Made by a program: the position numbers and the translations under genes
Shown here: positions 11,358-21,527 of the stretch, one piece after another
Position numbering within the stretch: position 1 is the stretch's first letter
How the letters are laid out: every line of letters starts with the position of its first letter
Source: Marinomonas foliarum
Lineage (GTDB): Bacteria > Pseudomonadota > Gammaproteobacteria > Pseudomonadales > Marinomonadaceae
Reading direction: 5' to 3'
Length of the DNA stretch: 64,000 bases
Assembly: GCF_003337275.1 (NCBI RefSeq)
Contig: NZ_QPJQ01000001.1
Span: forward strand, 1 to 64,000
The notes under the pieces: generated by a model
What the model was told of the DNA's origin: nothing
The model's database searches: none
The model's input: the letters and a program-made list of their open reading frames with translations, nothing else

Positions 11358-12101
11358 ATGTCAGATTCCGAAAATAACGACTTACATGAACTCTTGTTAC
11401 TTTCAGAGTCTCCATATGACACACCTAACCCAAATAAAGCGCTACAAGACCCCGAAGGCCTCTCTGCAATTGGTGGCGACTTAACCACAACACGCTTGCT
11501 TCACCTTTACAGCAAAGGTTTTTTTCCATGGTTTAGCGACCCAGATCCTATATTATGGTGGCATCCAGAGCAGAGATGCGTGTTAACTCCCGAACATTTC
11601 CATGCATCCAAGTCGCTCAAAAAAGCATCTAAAAGAGAAAACTGGATGTATTCGATCAATCAAGATTTTGAGTCAGTTATTGGCTACTGCTCTACCCTGA
11701 GGGCGGATAAGGAAGGAACTTGGATATCCAATGACATCAAAACGGCCTACACAGAATTACATAAACTAGGCTACGCCCATTCAGTTGAAATTTGGCTTGA
11801 TGACAAGTTGGTTGGTGGCTTTTATGGCGTGGCTATGGGTAACATGTTTTTTGGCGAATCCATGTTTTCTCTGCACCCCAATGCATCAAAAGTCGCATTA
11901 AAATCATTTTGTGATGTCGCTAAAGATTGCCAAATTGGACTCATAGATTGCCAAGTTGAATCAGCGCATTTACTTTCGCTAGGGGCGAAACAATTACCTC
12001 GCAACGATTTTTGCGCAGTACTTACTAAACTCATACCCAAGATAGAAAAGAATTCAAAACTCATTAACATCGGAAAAAATTCAGGGAAATGCCCCCTTTG
12101 A
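11358..12101 (+). CDS. aat: leucyl/phenylalanyl-tRNA--protein transferase
   Basis: A 247-residue Aat, which adds Leu or Phe to proteins with N-terminal Arg or Lys, creating N-degrons read by ClpS-ClpAP. Family motifs are visible: GLSAIGGDL, KGFFPWFSDPDPILWW, HPEQRCVL and GVAMGNMFFGESMFS. It lies near clpA and clpS, its functional partners. In Pseudomonas the arginyl/leucyl transferase gene bpt follows aat; here the 228 bp to infA hold no such gene. Confidence 0.95.
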   Translation: MSDSENNDLHELLLLSESPYDTPNPNKALQDPEGLSAIGGDLTTTRLLHLYSKGFFPWFSDPDPILWWHPEQRCVLTPEHFHASKSLKKASKRENWMYSINQDFESVIGYCSTLRADKEGTWISNDIKTAYTELHKLGYAHSVEIWLDDKLVGGFYGVAMGNMFFGESMFSLHPNASKVALKSFCDVAKDCQIGLIDCQVESAHLLSLGAKQLPRNDFCAVLTKLIPKIEKNSKLINIGKNSGKCPL

Positions 12102-12134
12102 AACAAAAATAGACATCATCAGAATGCATCTAGG

Positions 12135-12162
12135 TTTGCCTTACGCTGCATTTTTAGGCAAA
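12135..12162 (+). terminator. weak hairpin after aat
   Basis: A 7-bp inverted repeat (12135-12141 with 12156-12162) lies 33 nt past the aat stop. Its T-run is inside the loop rather than after the stem, so it is only a weak terminator candidate. Confidence 0.3.
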
Positions 12163-12329
12163 ATACGCTCGATCAAAATTCAGACGTGGCTAAATACGCA
12201 ATCATGATTTAGATATTTAGCGCTCAACCGACCAAGAGAAACATCTTTTTTCTTCGTCTGCAGACCTTGGCGCTCACAAGGTCGGCGTCTACTAAACAAA
12301 TAGTAAGTTAACACCATAGGACACATATT

Positions 12330-12548
12330 GTGGCAAAAGAAGAAGGCTTAGAAATGGAGGGCACTATCATTGATACGTTGCCTAATACCATGTTCCGTGT
12401 TGAATTAGAAAACGGACACATCGTAATTGCACATATCTCTGGAAAAATGCGCAAAAACTACATTCGTATTTTGACTGGCGATAAAGTAAAAGTGGAACTG
12501 ACACCTTACGACCTATCTAAAGGCCGTATCGTATATCGCGCACGTTAA
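12330..12548 (+). CDS. infA: translation initiation factor IF-1
   Basis: A 72-residue OB-fold protein with the usual IF-1 sequence ([39 protein letters not shown]). It binds the ribosomal A site during initiation. The start is GTG with AGGA about 9 nt upstream. Its place next to aat and clpA matches the gammaproteobacterial order, and a strong terminator follows. Confidence 0.98.
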   Translation: MAKEEGLEMEGTIIDTLPNTMFRVELENGHIVIAHISGKMRKNYIRILTGDKVKVELTPYDLSKGRIVYRAR

Positions 12549-12588
12549 TTTAAGCTGCTCTCAAAAAGTATCTTAAAATAAACGACAT

Positions 12589-12617
12589 AAAAAAACCGGA
12601 CATTGTCCGGTTTTTTT
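12589..12617. terminator. bidirectional terminator between infA and clpA
   Basis: A stem with a CCGGAC core (12589-12601 with 12605-12617), a 3-nt loop, and A-run and T-run flanks. It serves infA and the convergent clpA. Confidence 0.9.
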
Positions 12618-12681
12618 ATGTTTACTCTTGATCACTCCCTCCCCCTTATTTAAGAGAAAGGGTATGAGAGCTGCCATCCGA

Positions 12682-14937
12682 CTAATGAACAACCGCCTCT
12701 TTTATCACTTCAAACTGAAGCTCATCGCTTTTTTCATCCAACGCCACTTTGACATGACCACCATCATGCAGATCTCCAAAAAGGATATGATCCGCCAGAG
12801 GCTTCTTCAGATGCTCCTGAATCACCCTCGCCATTGGCCGAGCCCCCATTTGACGATCATAGCCCTTATTCGCTAACCAGCCTCTTGCGGTGTCTGAGAC
12901 CTCCAACAGAACCCCTTTCGGATCAAGTTGAGCCTGCAACTCCACCAAGAACTTATCAACAACATTGAAGATAATACGCTCATCAAGCTGCTGGAATTGA
13001 ATAACAGCATCAAGACGGTTTCTAAATTCTGGCGTGAAAGTGCGATTAATCACCTCCATGCCGTCAGTTGAGTTGTCTTGACTAGAGAAACCAATCGAAC
13101 GACGAGCCAACTCTTCAGCCCCCGCATTCGAAGTCATCACTAAAATGACATTACGGAAATCCGCCTTGCGTCCGTTGTTATCCGTCAAGGTACCGTGATC
13201 CATTACTTGCAGAAGCAAGTTAAAGACCTCTGGGTGAGCTTTTTCAATCTCATCCAATAGCACAACACTGTGTGGATTCTTCGTCACCGCTTCTGTTAGC
13301 AAGCCACCTTGATCAAAACCAACATAGCCTGGTGGCGCACCAATCAATCGAGACACAGCATGACGTTCCATGTATTCCGACATATCGAAACGAATAAGTT
13401 CAAGCCCTAATTGTTTAGCTAGCTGTTTGGTAACTTCTGTTTTACCAACCCCTGTCGGACCAGCCATCAAGAAAGAACCAATAGGCTTTTGTTCAGCCTT
13501 CAAGCCAGCACGAGATAATTTGATCGCCGCTGATAATGAATCAATCGCGTTATCCTGACCAAACACCACCATTTTCAGGTTGCGCTCTAGGTTAGATAGC
13601 ACTTGCCTGTCGTCTGAGTTAACCGCTCTAACTGGTACTCTGGCAATTTTAGAAACAATGTCTTCAATATCGGCAACAGTAATAACTGTTTTACGTTTGT
13701 CTTCCGGCTGAAGGCGCTGATAAGCACCAGCTTCATCCACAACATCAATCGCTTTATCAGGCATATGACGATCTGTCACATAGCGCTGAGCAAGCTCGGC
13801 TGCTGCCAATAAGGCTGGCTCTTCGTACTTAACCTTATGATGTTCTTCAAATGCACCAATGATGCCTTTCAGAATTTGATAAGTATCATCAACACTTGGC
13901 TCATTTACATCAATTTTCTGGAAGCGACGTGCCAACGCGTGGTCTTTTTCAAACACACCACGAAACTCTTGGAATGTTGTTGAACCAATACAGCGCAAAC
14001 CACCCGAACTCAATACAGGCTTGAGCAAGTTGGAAGCATCCATGACACCACCAGAAGCCGCACCCGCACCAATGATGGTATGAATTTCATCAATAAACAG
14101 AATAGCATTCGGTAACTTTTTCAGTTCGCCGAGCAATTGTTTAAGACGTTTTTCAAAATCTCCGCGGTATTTAGTACCTGCGAGCAAAGCCCCCAAATCC
14201 AAGGAATAAACCACACCGTCCGCAATAACATCAGGCACCTGCCCATCAACAATACGTTTTGCTAAGCCTTCAGCAATGGCTGTTTTACCAACGCCAGACT
14301 CACCAACCAAGAGAGGGTTGTTTTTACGGCGACGAGAAAGTGTTTGTATTACTCGCTCAACTTCGTATTCACGGCCAATCAGCTTGTCTATTTTTCCTGC
14401 TTTAGCTTCTTCATTTAAATTAGTAGCAAATTTTTGCAACGGCGCAGTATTCGTATCTTCCGCCTCGTCATCATGATCCATGTCCTGAGAAGATGCTTCT
14501 CCTGTTTTAGATATTCCATGAGCCACATAATTGACTACATCAATTCGTGCTACGCCATGACGTTTTAGAAGATAAACTGTTTGGCTTTCTTGCTCACTAA
14601 AAATAGCCACCAGCACATTCGCGCCTGTGACTTCGCGTTTACCAGAAGATTGAACATGGAAAACCGCACGTTGTAACACGCGCTGAAAACCTAACGTAGG
14701 TTGAACTTCGCGCTCTTCGTCGTCTTCAGGAATTAGAGGTGTAGTGCTATCTACAAATTCCTCAAGTTCCTTACTTAAGATGTCTAAATTCACACCACAT
14801 GCTTTTAGGACGCTTGAAGCAGCGCCATTTTCAATAAGAGCTAATAATAAATGCTCAACCGTCATGAATTCATGGCGCTTGTCGCGCGCCGCTTTGAAAG
14901 CTGTGTTCAGGGTTTGCTCTAGTTCTTTATCTAACAT
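12682..14937 (-). CDS. clpA: ClpA, ATP-dependent unfoldase of ClpAP
   Basis: A 751-residue ClpA (E. coli 758). A double Clp N-domain covers about 1-140, which receives ClpS. D1 Walker [10 protein letters not shown] lies near 215 and D2 Walker [11 protein letters not shown] near 494. No ClpB-type middle coiled coil is present. An IGF-type loop (RSIGFSSQ) for ClpP docking lies in D2. It is cotranscribed with clpS, 20 nt upstream, and GAGGG precedes the ATG. Confidence 0.97.
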   Translation of the reverse strand: MLDKELEQTLNTAFKAARDKRHEFMTVEHLLLALIENGAASSVLKACGVNLDILSKELEEFVDSTTPLIPEDDEEREVQPTLGFQRVLQRAVFHVQSSGKREVTGANVLVAIFSEQESQTVYLLKRHGVARIDVVNYVAHGISKTGEASSQDMDHDDEAEDTNTAPLQKFATNLNEEAKAGKIDKLIGREYEVERVIQTLSRRRKNNPLLVGESGVGKTAIAEGLAKRIVDGQVPDVIADGVVYSLDLGALLAGTKYRGDFEKRLKQLLGELKKLPNAILFIDEIHTIIGAGAASGGVMDASNLLKPVLSSGGLRCIGSTTFQEFRGVFEKDHALARRFQKIDVNEPSVDDTYQILKGIIGAFEEHHKVKYEEPALLAAAELAQRYVTDRHMPDKAIDVVDEAGAYQRLQPEDKRKTVITVADIEDIVSKIARVPVRAVNSDDRQVLSNLERNLKMVVFGQDNAIDSLSAAIKLSRAGLKAEQKPIGSFLMAGPTGVGKTEVTKQLAKQLGLELIRFDMSEYMERHAVSRLIGAPPGYVGFDQGGLLTEAVTKNPHSVVLLDEIEKAHPEVFNLLLQVMDHGTLTDNNGRKADFRNVILVMTSNAGAEELARRSIGFSSQDNSTDGMEVINRTFTPEFRNRLDAVIQFQQLDERIIFNVVDKFLVELQAQLDPKGVLLEVSDTARGWLANKGYDRQMGARPMARVIQEHLKKPLADHILFGDLHDGGHVKVALDEKSDELQFEVIKEAVVH

Positions 14938-14957
14938 TGCTATTCCCTCACTCTGAA

Positions 14958-15308
14958 TCAGTCGACCTTTTGTAGGTCACACATTAAGGGGTGCTCATTT
15001 TGTTCCACGAACTGTTGTACCATTGCCACTTTAGTTTCAGCAATATCAAAGGGATAAATTCCACAAACACCTTTCCCTTTTTGATGCACTTCTAACATTA
15101 CCTGATTAGCCTTCTCCCCATCCATAGAAAAAAACCGTTGTAACACAAATACGACAAAATCCATTGGCGTAAAGTCATCATTGAACAGTACCACCTGATA
15201 CATAGAGGGTGGTTTTAATTCAGTTTCCTCTGGGGCAATCGCAATACTCGAATGCCCGTGTTGTTCATCATCTTCTGATACTAGTCTAATTTCTTGATCT
15301 ACAATCAT
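14958..15308 (-). CDS. clpS: ClpS, N-degron adaptor for ClpAP
   Basis: A 116-residue ClpS. The core [22 protein letters not shown] carries the residues forming the pocket for N-terminal Leu, Phe, Tyr and Trp, and HQKGKGVCG follows. A flexible N-terminal tail of about 35 residues feeds the ClpA pore. RBS GAGG precedes the ATG. First gene of a clpS-clpA operon, divergent from cspD. Confidence 0.97.
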   Translation of the reverse strand: MIVDQEIRLVSEDDEQHGHSSIAIAPEETELKPPSMYQVVLFNDDFTPMDFVVFVLQRFFSMDGEKANQVMLEVHQKGKGVCGIYPFDIAETKVAMVQQFVEQNEHPLMCDLQKVD

Positions 15309-15608
15309 TCCACGCCTCTGAGGCTACAATTTTTCACATAATATGCCACATATGACACATTACTACTCATATACGGTCATTTCTTAAAAACAGATTACCA
15401 CTTGGGTTTTACAAATACCAAAAGGGCTTCTACGCTTTTATTGGGGTGACCAAATGTGCAATCAATGTTTGTTAATAAAATTCTAGCATTGATTGCTCAA
15501 AAACAATTCGCACCTATTTAGCAATCTAGGCTATCCGGACTATATTTTAAAATTTGAACAGCCCGCTATGACAGGCTAACTATGTTCTGAGTGGATAAGG
15601 AGTGGCTC
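15309..15608. other. 300-bp divergent promoter region between clpS and cspD
   Basis: No gene is seen. It must hold promoters for clpS (minus) and cspD (plus). The notable element is a 10-bp inverted repeat at 15458-15467 and 15487-15496. Confidence 0.6.
15458..15496. promoter_or_regulatory. 10-bp inverted repeat in the clpS-cspD promoter region
   Basis: GCAATCAATG (15458-15467) and its exact complement CATTGATTGC (15487-15496) are centred 29 bp apart, close to three helical turns. That geometry fits a dimeric regulator or DNA looping, but no known operator is recognised. Confidence 0.35.
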
Positions 15609-15863
15609 ATGCATCACGGATCAGTGAAGTGGTTTAACAATGCAAAAGGATATGGGTTCATTGTGTCGGAAGACTTTAATGAAGATTTATTTATTCATTA
15701 TTCTGCGATCAATGTAGAAGGATACAAAACCCTAAAAGCAGGACAAGCAGTGACATTTGATGTCGAACCAGGAGAAAGAGGGTTACACGCTATTGAAATA
15801 AACCCAACCATATCAAATCAAGAGGATGCAACAAAAAGCGACTCAAAAACACAGCCTGCATAG
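15609..15863 (+). CDS. cspD: CspD-type cold-shock-domain protein
   Basis: An 84-residue protein with one cold-shock domain (GSVKWFNNAKGYGFI and DLFIHYSAI, the two RNP motifs) and a polar tail. In E. coli CspD binds single-stranded DNA and inhibits replication in stationary phase. The position divergent from clpS-clpA is the classic cspD location. ATG 15609 has AAGGAG 6 nt upstream; the frame extends upstream to 15591 without a better site. Confidence 0.93.
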   Translation: MHHGSVKWFNNAKGYGFIVSEDFNEDLFIHYSAINVEGYKTLKAGQAVTFDVEPGERGLHAIEINPTISNQEDATKSDSKTQPA

Positions 15864-15984
15864 CACCAAGCTTCATCGCTATCCAAAGACGAATTTGTTA
15901 TCTTACTCCCTTCATGGGGAGTGAGATGATATTATTCGGCTCTTCTTTAGATTTAAAACACCTCCTAAAGCACCTATTACCTTG

Positions 15985-16713
15985 ATGCCTTCAAACTTAA
16001 TTTTATTCAACAAACCCTTTCGAGTACTAAGCCAATTTTCTGCCGAAGGAGACAAAGCCACACTTGCAAAGTACATTGATGCACCGGATTTTTACCCTGC
16101 GGGGCGACTAGACTTTGACTCAGAAGGCCTATTGCTACTTACCAACCAAGGGGCTCTGCAACATATTATCGCCTCTCCAGACTTTAAAATGCCAAAGACT
16201 TATTGGGTTCAAGTAGAAGGTGATATTTCAGACGAGGCGCTAGAAAAACTAAGACGAGGTGTTGAACTAAAAGATGGGCTAACTAAACCCGCCCAAGCAG
16301 AACGCATGGCAGAACCCGCCATTTGGGACAGAACGCCACCCGTTCGCTATCGTGAAGCCATCCCGACCAGCTGGTTATCACTACAAATTCGCGAAGGTAA
16401 AAATCGACAAGTTCGTCGAATGACGGCTGCCGTTGGTTTTCCAACACTCAGGTTAATTCGCTATGCCATTGGTCCTTATACTTTAGAAAATACAGGAATT
16501 GGCCAATGGAACTATATAGAGCCAACTGACCATTTACTAAAAGAGGTTAATCAGTTTGAAGAGCAAAGAAAGAGAAAAGCTGCCTCACCTAACCGTCGCC
16601 GCCCTAGTGAGAAAGGACAACAAAGATCCCAAGGCAACAAAGTTTCTCATGGTGAAGGAATGGCAAGACGGAAACCTAGTACTAAACCAACCAGCCGGCC
16701 ACGTCGAAAATAA
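15985..16713 (+). CDS. rluE: RluE, 23S rRNA pseudouridine synthase (U2457 type)
   Basis: A 242-residue RsuA-family enzyme. The catalytic Asp lies in PAGRLDFDSEGLLLLTN near residue 43, and IREGKNRQVRRMTAAVGFPTLRLIR is the family C-terminal core. ATG 15985 is used although no clear ribosome site precedes it. The catalytic fold ends near residue 190. The last 50 or so residues are Arg/Lys/Pro-rich (KRKAASPNRRRPSEKG...) and are encoded in the DNA that also carries the start of nudJ in another frame. That basic tail could bind rRNA or simply result from the overlap. Confidence 0.92.
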   Translation: MPSNLILFNKPFRVLSQFSAEGDKATLAKYIDAPDFYPAGRLDFDSEGLLLLTNQGALQHIIASPDFKMPKTYWVQVEGDISDEALEKLRRGVELKDGLTKPAQAERMAEPAIWDRTPPVRYREAIPTSWLSLQIREGKNRQVRRMTAAVGFPTLRLIRYAIGPYTLENTGIGQWNYIEPTDHLLKEVNQFEEQRKRKAASPNRRRPSEKGQQRSQGNKVSHGEGMARRKPSTKPTSRPRRK

Positions 16714-17053
16714 CGAAAGCGTCACTCAAGCCGTTATTCGCGAAACAAGAGAAGAATCAGGCTGGCTAGTAGAACCTATCGGCCTGCTTGGCATGTATGC
16801 ATTTACACCTTACGAAGGCGCTGACACCTATCATCGGCTCTGCTTCTTGTGCGAGGCGGTGAATGAAACTCATGAACCGCTCGATAACGACATTGTTTCT
16901 AGCCATTGGCTAACGTATGAAGAAATCATGGCTCTGCCTCATCGCAGCCCATTAATTAAAGCCTGCATTGAAGATTCATTTAATAACCCCATTATCTCCT
17001 TATCTTTTGTATCGAATCAATTTCTTCGGCCTATGCCAATAATCAGAAAGTGA
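16556..17053 (+). CDS. nudJ: NudJ-type Nudix hydrolase
   Basis: A 165-residue Nudix protein like E. coli NudJ, a phosphatase acting on thiamine-pyrimidine and nucleoside pyrophosphates. The Nudix box is complete (G-x5-E-x7-RE-x2-EE-x-G) from GHVENNE to EESGW. The domain start LPHLTVAALV requires initiation at the TTG at 16556, which has AAGAGG about 8 nt upstream; no ATG is available before the domain. The gene therefore overlaps rluE by 158 bp. It stands before mnmA, as in Pseudomonas and E. coli. Confidence 0.92.
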   Translation: MKSKEREKLPHLTVAALVRKDNKDPKATKFLMVKEWQDGNLVLNQPAGHVENNESVTQAVIRETREESGWLVEPIGLLGMYAFTPYEGADTYHRLCFLCEAVNETHEPLDNDIVSSHWLTYEEIMALPHRSPLIKACIEDSFNNPIISLSFVSNQFLRPMPIIRK

Positions 17054-17130
17054 TACAATAACCTACATTACATTCATCTGAGGCAATGCCTCTTCGCTTT
17101 GCGAAAATAACAGTCGAGAAATCACAGCAC

Positions 17131-18252
17131 ATGAAAGACAGCCCTATTGCGAACAACGCAAACAGCTCAAAAAAAGTCATTGTCGGCATGTCCGGCGGTG
17201 TCGACTCCTCTGTATCAGCCCTTATTCTGATGCAACAGGGTTATCAGGTTGAAGGTCTTTTCATGAAAAACTGGGACGAAGATGATGGTACAGAATATTG
17301 CACCGCCAAAGACGACCTAGCGGATGCGCAAGCTGTGTCCAATAAATTAGGTATTAAGCTGCATACAGCTAACTTTGCCTCAGAATATTGGGACAACGTT
17401 TTCGAACACTTCCTTGCCGAATACAAAGCTGGACGCACACCAAACCCAGACATTCTGTGCAACAAAGAAATCAAATTCAAAGCATTTTTAGAATACGCGA
17501 TGGCGTTAAACGCGGATTATATAGCCACTGGACATTATGTTCGGCGTGGTGAAAAAAACGGTGAGCCATTACTGCTAAAAGGCTTAGACGGTAATAAAGA
17601 CCAAAGTTACTTTTTGTATGCGGTTGGCAAAGACGAAATCGCCAAAACACTTTTCCCTGTTGGTGAACTGGAAAAGCCAGAAGTACGTCGCTTGGCTGAA
17701 GAGTTTGGTCTAGTCACTCACAACAAAAAAGACAGTACCGGTATTTGCTTCATCGGAGAACGACGTTTCAAAGACTTTCTCGAACAATATTTACCTGCTC
17801 AACCAGGTGATATCGAAACCCTTGAGGGTGACAAAATTGCTCGCCACCATGGTTTGATGTATCACACCATTGGCCAACGACAAGGCTTGGGGATTGGTGG
17901 CCTCGCTAAATATTCAGACGATCCATGGTATGTGGTTGAGAAAGACCTAGAACGTAATGTTCTGATCGTTACGCAAGGCGGCCAACATGAGTCCTTGTTT
18001 AAAACGCATTTGATTGCCGACAACTTCGATTGGGTTGCGAGAGAAAAACCAAGCTTTCCATTAACATGTAAAGCAAAATGCCGTTACCGCCAAGCAGACC
18101 AAGACTGCACTATTAACGAGTTGGCCGATGGCCGTGTTGAAGTCTCCTTTTTGGAACCGCAACGAGCAATCACACCAGGCCAATCAGTGGTATTTTATGT
18201 AGACGAAGTGTGTCTTGGTGGTGGCATTATTAATGTCGCTTTTAACAAGTAG
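17131..18252 (+). CDS. mnmA: MnmA, tRNA-specific 2-thiouridylase
   Basis: A 373-residue enzyme that thiolates U34 of tRNA-Lys, -Glu and -Gln with sulfur from TusE. The PP-loop [12 protein letters not shown], the catalytic Cys in [12 protein letters not shown], the second Cys in TGICFIGER and the YRQAD/GQSVVFY C-terminal barrel are all seen. ATG 17131 gives a family-like N-terminus; an ATG at 17086 would add 15 residues and its GAGG is too close. Spacing to hflD is 17 nt. Confidence 0.96.
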   Translation: MKDSPIANNANSSKKVIVGMSGGVDSSVSALILMQQGYQVEGLFMKNWDEDDGTEYCTAKDDLADAQAVSNKLGIKLHTANFASEYWDNVFEHFLAEYKAGRTPNPDILCNKEIKFKAFLEYAMALNADYIATGHYVRRGEKNGEPLLLKGLDGNKDQSYFLYAVGKDEIAKTLFPVGELEKPEVRRLAEEFGLVTHNKKDSTGICFIGERRFKDFLEQYLPAQPGDIETLEGDKIARHHGLMYHTIGQRQGLGIGGLAKYSDDPWYVVEKDLERNVLIVTQGGQHESLFKTHLIADNFDWVAREKPSFPLTCKAKCRYRQADQDCTINELADGRVEVSFLEPQRAITPGQSVVFYVDEVCLGGGIINVAFNK

Positions 18253-18269
18253 CTATTAAGAGAGAAAAC

Positions 18270-18899
18270 GTGAGTAGCAGAGAAAAAGAGCAAACTATCG
18301 CCCTATCCGCTGTTTTCCAAGCAGCAGAGTTGGTGTCTATTTTAGCCAAAACGGGGAAAGTAGATAACGCCAGTTTACAGCCGCTTTTAGACAGTATTTT
18401 AATGCTGAACGCAGGCTCTACAGAAGACATCTATGGTGGGCAATGGGATTGCCAAAGCAATCTTGCGCTGGGGCGACGCATCACTCGACAGGCACTTGGC
18501 AAAGAGCGAAGCAGCGTCAACCCAGACACACTTAGATATGCGTTAAGTCTAATTCACTTGGAAAACAAATTATCTAAAACACCTGAAATGCTGTCTCAGA
18601 TTGGCCAAAAAATCACCCATATTGAACAGAAAAAAGCCCATTATGAAAGTGTATTACATGAAAATATGCTGGCGTCTATTTCGGGCATGTATCAAGACAC
18701 GCTGAGCAAATTACCCTTTCGTATTCAGGTTCACGGGGACAGCCGTTTTTTACAGCAACCACAGATATCAAACCAAGTCAGAGCCATCCTAATGGCCGGC
18801 ATTCGTGCTGCTATGTTATGGCGACAACTTGGTGGTAAACGCTGGCATTTAATTTTTAAACGCAAAGCATTATTAAATGCCTTGGAATCTCGTAATTAA
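18270..18899 (+). CDS. hflD: HflD, high-frequency lysogenization protein homolog
   Basis: A 209-residue, mainly helical, membrane-associated protein matching E. coli HflD (213 residues) in length and in the IALSAVFQAAELV start and GGKRWHLIFKRKALL end. In E. coli it binds phage lambda CII; its housekeeping role is unclear. The start is GTG with AAGAGAG upstream. The order mnmA-hflD-purB is widely conserved; here icd and a chemoreceptor gene lie between hflD and purB. Confidence 0.93.
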   Translation: MSSREKEQTIALSAVFQAAELVSILAKTGKVDNASLQPLLDSILMLNAGSTEDIYGGQWDCQSNLALGRRITRQALGKERSSVNPDTLRYALSLIHLENKLSKTPEMLSQIGQKITHIEQKKAHYESVLHENMLASISGMYQDTLSKLPFRIQVHGDSRFLQQPQISNQVRAILMAGIRAAMLWRQLGGKRWHLIFKRKALLNALESRN

Positions 18900-18902
18900 T
18901 TT

Positions 18903-18925
18903 AAAAAGGTCTTATAGGCCTTTTT
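18903..18925 (+). terminator. terminator after hflD
   Basis: A 9-bp stem including one G-U pair (18903-18911 with 18917-18925) is followed by T residues. Confidence 0.7.
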
Positions 18926-19141
18926 TTAGCGCTAAAAAAATCCATTAAGACAGTGAAATAATTGAAATCAATTTCCAGTATATCCTAGGGTCGATATCTC
19001 TAACTTAGTTTTTTAGGTAGTATATCGTACAAATTTTTAACCTGTACCAGTTAGCTTGTACGAACAGTTTAAATTAGGGAATGGCGGCTAAAAGTCATCT
19101 TCGATTCAATAGGCTAATGCCTGAAATGTTAGGGGAATTAC

Positions 19142-21364
19142 ATGTCAACGAAACAAACTATCTACTATACATTTACGGATGAGGCGCCAGCTCTGGCAAC
19201 CGCGTCTCTACTTCCTATCTTTGGCGCTTTCGCAAAAGAAGCAGACATCGAACTAAAACTGACAGACATCTCTTTAGCAAGTCGTGTTATCGCTGCTTTT
19301 TCAGACTTACTTCCTGCAGACAAACAAGCGGAAGATGGCCTCAAATTCCTAGGTGACCTAACAGCAACACCTGAAGCAAACATTGTTAAGCTTCCTAACA
19401 TCAGTGCTTCGTTACCACAGCTTTATGCAACAATTAAAGAGTTAAACGCTGAAGGTTACGACCTTCCTGAATACCCTGAAAACCCACAAACTGACGAAGA
19501 AAAAGACGTTCAAGCACGCTACTCTAAAGTGCTAGGTAGTGCAGTAAACCCTGTTCTTCGTCAAGGCAACTCGGACCGTCGCGCGCCAGCAGCTGTTAAA
19601 GGCTTCGCTCGTAAAAACCCTCACTCAATGGGCAAATGGAGCAAAACGTCTGTTTCACACGTTGACTACATGCGTGATGGCGATTTTTACTCTTCTGAAC
19701 AGTCCACTACGATGGATTCTGCTCAAACCGTTAAGATCGAATTCGTTGCAAAAGACGGTTCTGTCGAAGTGAAAAAGTCACTTCCTCTACTTGCTGGCGA
19801 AATCATTGACAGCATGAACATCAGCACTCAAAAGCTTCGCGCTTTTTTTGAAGCATCACTACAAGAAGCGAAAGAAGACAACATCATGTGGTCTGTGCAC
19901 TTAAAAGCCACCATGATGAAAGTGTCTCACCCAATTGTATTTGGTCATGCAGTCACTGTTTTCTACAAAGACGTTTTCGAAAAATACGGCGAGCTTTTCA
20001 AAGAAATCGGCGTTAACCCAAACAATGGCTTAGGTAGCGTTTACGATAAAATTCAAAGCCTTCCAGAAGCGAAGCAAGAAGAAATCAAACAAGCCATTCA
20101 AGACGTTTACAAAACACGTCCTGAACTAGCGATGGTAGACTCAGACAAAGGCATCACTAACCTTCACGTACCAAGCGATGTAATCGTTGATGCGTCTATG
20201 CCTGCAATGATCCGCAACTCTGGTAAAATGTGGGGCCGTGATGGTAAAGCACATGACGCTAAAGCCGTTATTCCAGACAGCACTTACGCTCGCATCTACC
20301 AAGAAACTATTAATTTCTGTAAAACTAATGGCGCATTTGACCCAGTCACCATGGGTACCGTGCCAAACGTTGGCCTAATGGCGCAAAAAGCAGAAGAATA
20401 CGGCTCTCATGATAAAACCTATGAAATGAAAGCTGACGGCGTGATGCGCGTTGTGGATGCAAACGGCAATGTCCTAATGCAGCACAATGTTGAGAAAGGC
20501 GATATCTGGCGTGCTTGCCAAACCAAAGACGCTGCTATTCGCGACTGGGTAAAACTAGGTGTTACTCGTGCCCGTCAATCTGACACACCTGCTGTTTTCT
20601 GGTTAGAAGACGTTCGTGCACACGATAACGAGCTACGTAAAAAAGTAGAAACTTACCTAAAAGATCACGATACAAGCGGACTAGACATTCGCATCATGTC
20701 TTACAACGAAGCAATCCGTTTCTCTATGGAACGCATTATTCGCGGTAAAGACACAATCTCAGTAACAGGTAACATCCTACGTGACTACCTAACTGACCTG
20801 TTCCCAATCTTAGAATTGGGCACGTCTGCGAAAATGTTGTCTATCGTACCAATGCTTAATGGCGGCGGCATGTATGAAACAGGCGCAGGCGGTTCTGCTC
20901 CTAAGCACGTTCAACAGCTTGTTAACGAAAACTACCTTCGTTGGGACTCTCTAGGTGAATTCCTTGCCGTAGCAGTATCTTTCGAAGAACTTGGTATCAA
21001 GCACAACAACGAGAAAGCAAAAATTCTTGCTAAGTGCTTAGATAAAGCAACAGGCAAATTACTAGACACTAACAAGTCTCCTTCTCGTAAAGTTGGCGAA
21101 ATCGATAACCGTGGTAGCCATTTCTACCTAGCGCTTTACTGGTCTCAAGAACTTGCTGCACAAACTGAAGATGCAACATTAGCGGCGAAATTCGCGCCTC
21201 TTGCAAAACAGTTAGCAGACAACGAAGACAAGATTGTTGCTGAACTAGCAGCGGTACAAGGCAAACCTTCTGGCCTATCTGGTTACTACCACATGGACCT
21301 AACTGAAGTCGCTAAGATCATGCGTCCTAGCACAACCTTCAATACAGCATTAGCAACGCTTTAA
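19142..21364 (+). CDS. icd: monomeric NADP-dependent isocitrate dehydrogenase
   Basis: A 740-residue enzyme of the monomeric IDH family (usual length about 740), converting isocitrate to 2-oxoglutarate in the TCA cycle. Typical segments include [35 protein letters not shown] and [15 protein letters not shown]. It is unrelated in sequence to the dimeric 416-residue E. coli Icd. ATG 19142 has AGGGGAA upstream. It has its own long leader and a strong terminator, so it is a single-gene transcript. Pseudomonas carries both IDH types near here; only the monomeric one is present in this window. Confidence 0.97.
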   Translation: MSTKQTIYYTFTDEAPALATASLLPIFGAFAKEADIELKLTDISLASRVIAAFSDLLPADKQAEDGLKFLGDLTATPEANIVKLPNISASLPQLYATIKELNAEGYDLPEYPENPQTDEEKDVQARYSKVLGSAVNPVLRQGNSDRRAPAAVKGFARKNPHSMGKWSKTSVSHVDYMRDGDFYSSEQSTTMDSAQTVKIEFVAKDGSVEVKKSLPLLAGEIIDSMNISTQKLRAFFEASLQEAKEDNIMWSVHLKATMMKVSHPIVFGHAVTVFYKDVFEKYGELFKEIGVNPNNGLGSVYDKIQSLPEAKQEEIKQAIQDVYKTRPELAMVDSDKGITNLHVPSDVIVDASMPAMIRNSGKMWGRDGKAHDAKAVIPDSTYARIYQETINFCKTNGAFDPVTMGTVPNVGLMAQKAEEYGSHDKTYEMKADGVMRVVDANGNVLMQHNVEKGDIWRACQTKDAAIRDWVKLGVTRARQSDTPAVFWLEDVRAHDNELRKKVETYLKDHDTSGLDIRIMSYNEAIRFSMERIIRGKDTISVTGNILRDYLTDLFPILELGTSAKMLSIVPMLNGGGMYETGAGGSAPKHVQQLVNENYLRWDSLGEFLAVAVSFEELGIKHNNEKAKILAKCLDKATGKLLDTNKSPSRKVGEIDNRGSHFYLALYWSQELAAQTEDATLAAKFAPLAKQLADNEDKIVAELAAVQGKPSGLSGYYHMDLTEVAKIMRPSTTFNTALATL

Positions 21365-21396
21365 GTCTATTTATTAAAGCCAAGTAAATGACATAA

Positions 21397-21429
21397 AAAA
21401 GCCCGAGTAACTCAGTTACTCGGGCTTTT
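21397..21429. terminator. terminator after icd
   Basis: A 16-bp perfect stem (21397-21412 with 21414-21429, GCCCGAGTAACT core) has A-run and T-run flanks. It serves icd and possibly the convergent chemoreceptor gene. Confidence 0.9.
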
Positions 21430-21527
21430 CTTTGTCTATTTGATCTGTTTTTTTATGCTCTATTGCGATTTACCAGTTAATTAACAAACCGCCATACTTC
21501 ATTGCTAAATCACACCTAACCTTAAAG

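Noticed and set aside
12255-12300. Possible tRNA or structured RNA before infA
   Set aside because: Only a short imperfect hairpin (GACCTT...AAGGTC) is seen; no cloverleaf or anticodon arm could be built.
17079-17092. Small hairpin TGAGGCAATGCCTC before mnmA as a regulator or start site
   Set aside because: The stem is only 5 bp and the ATG inside it has its GAGG too close; homology supports ATG 17131.
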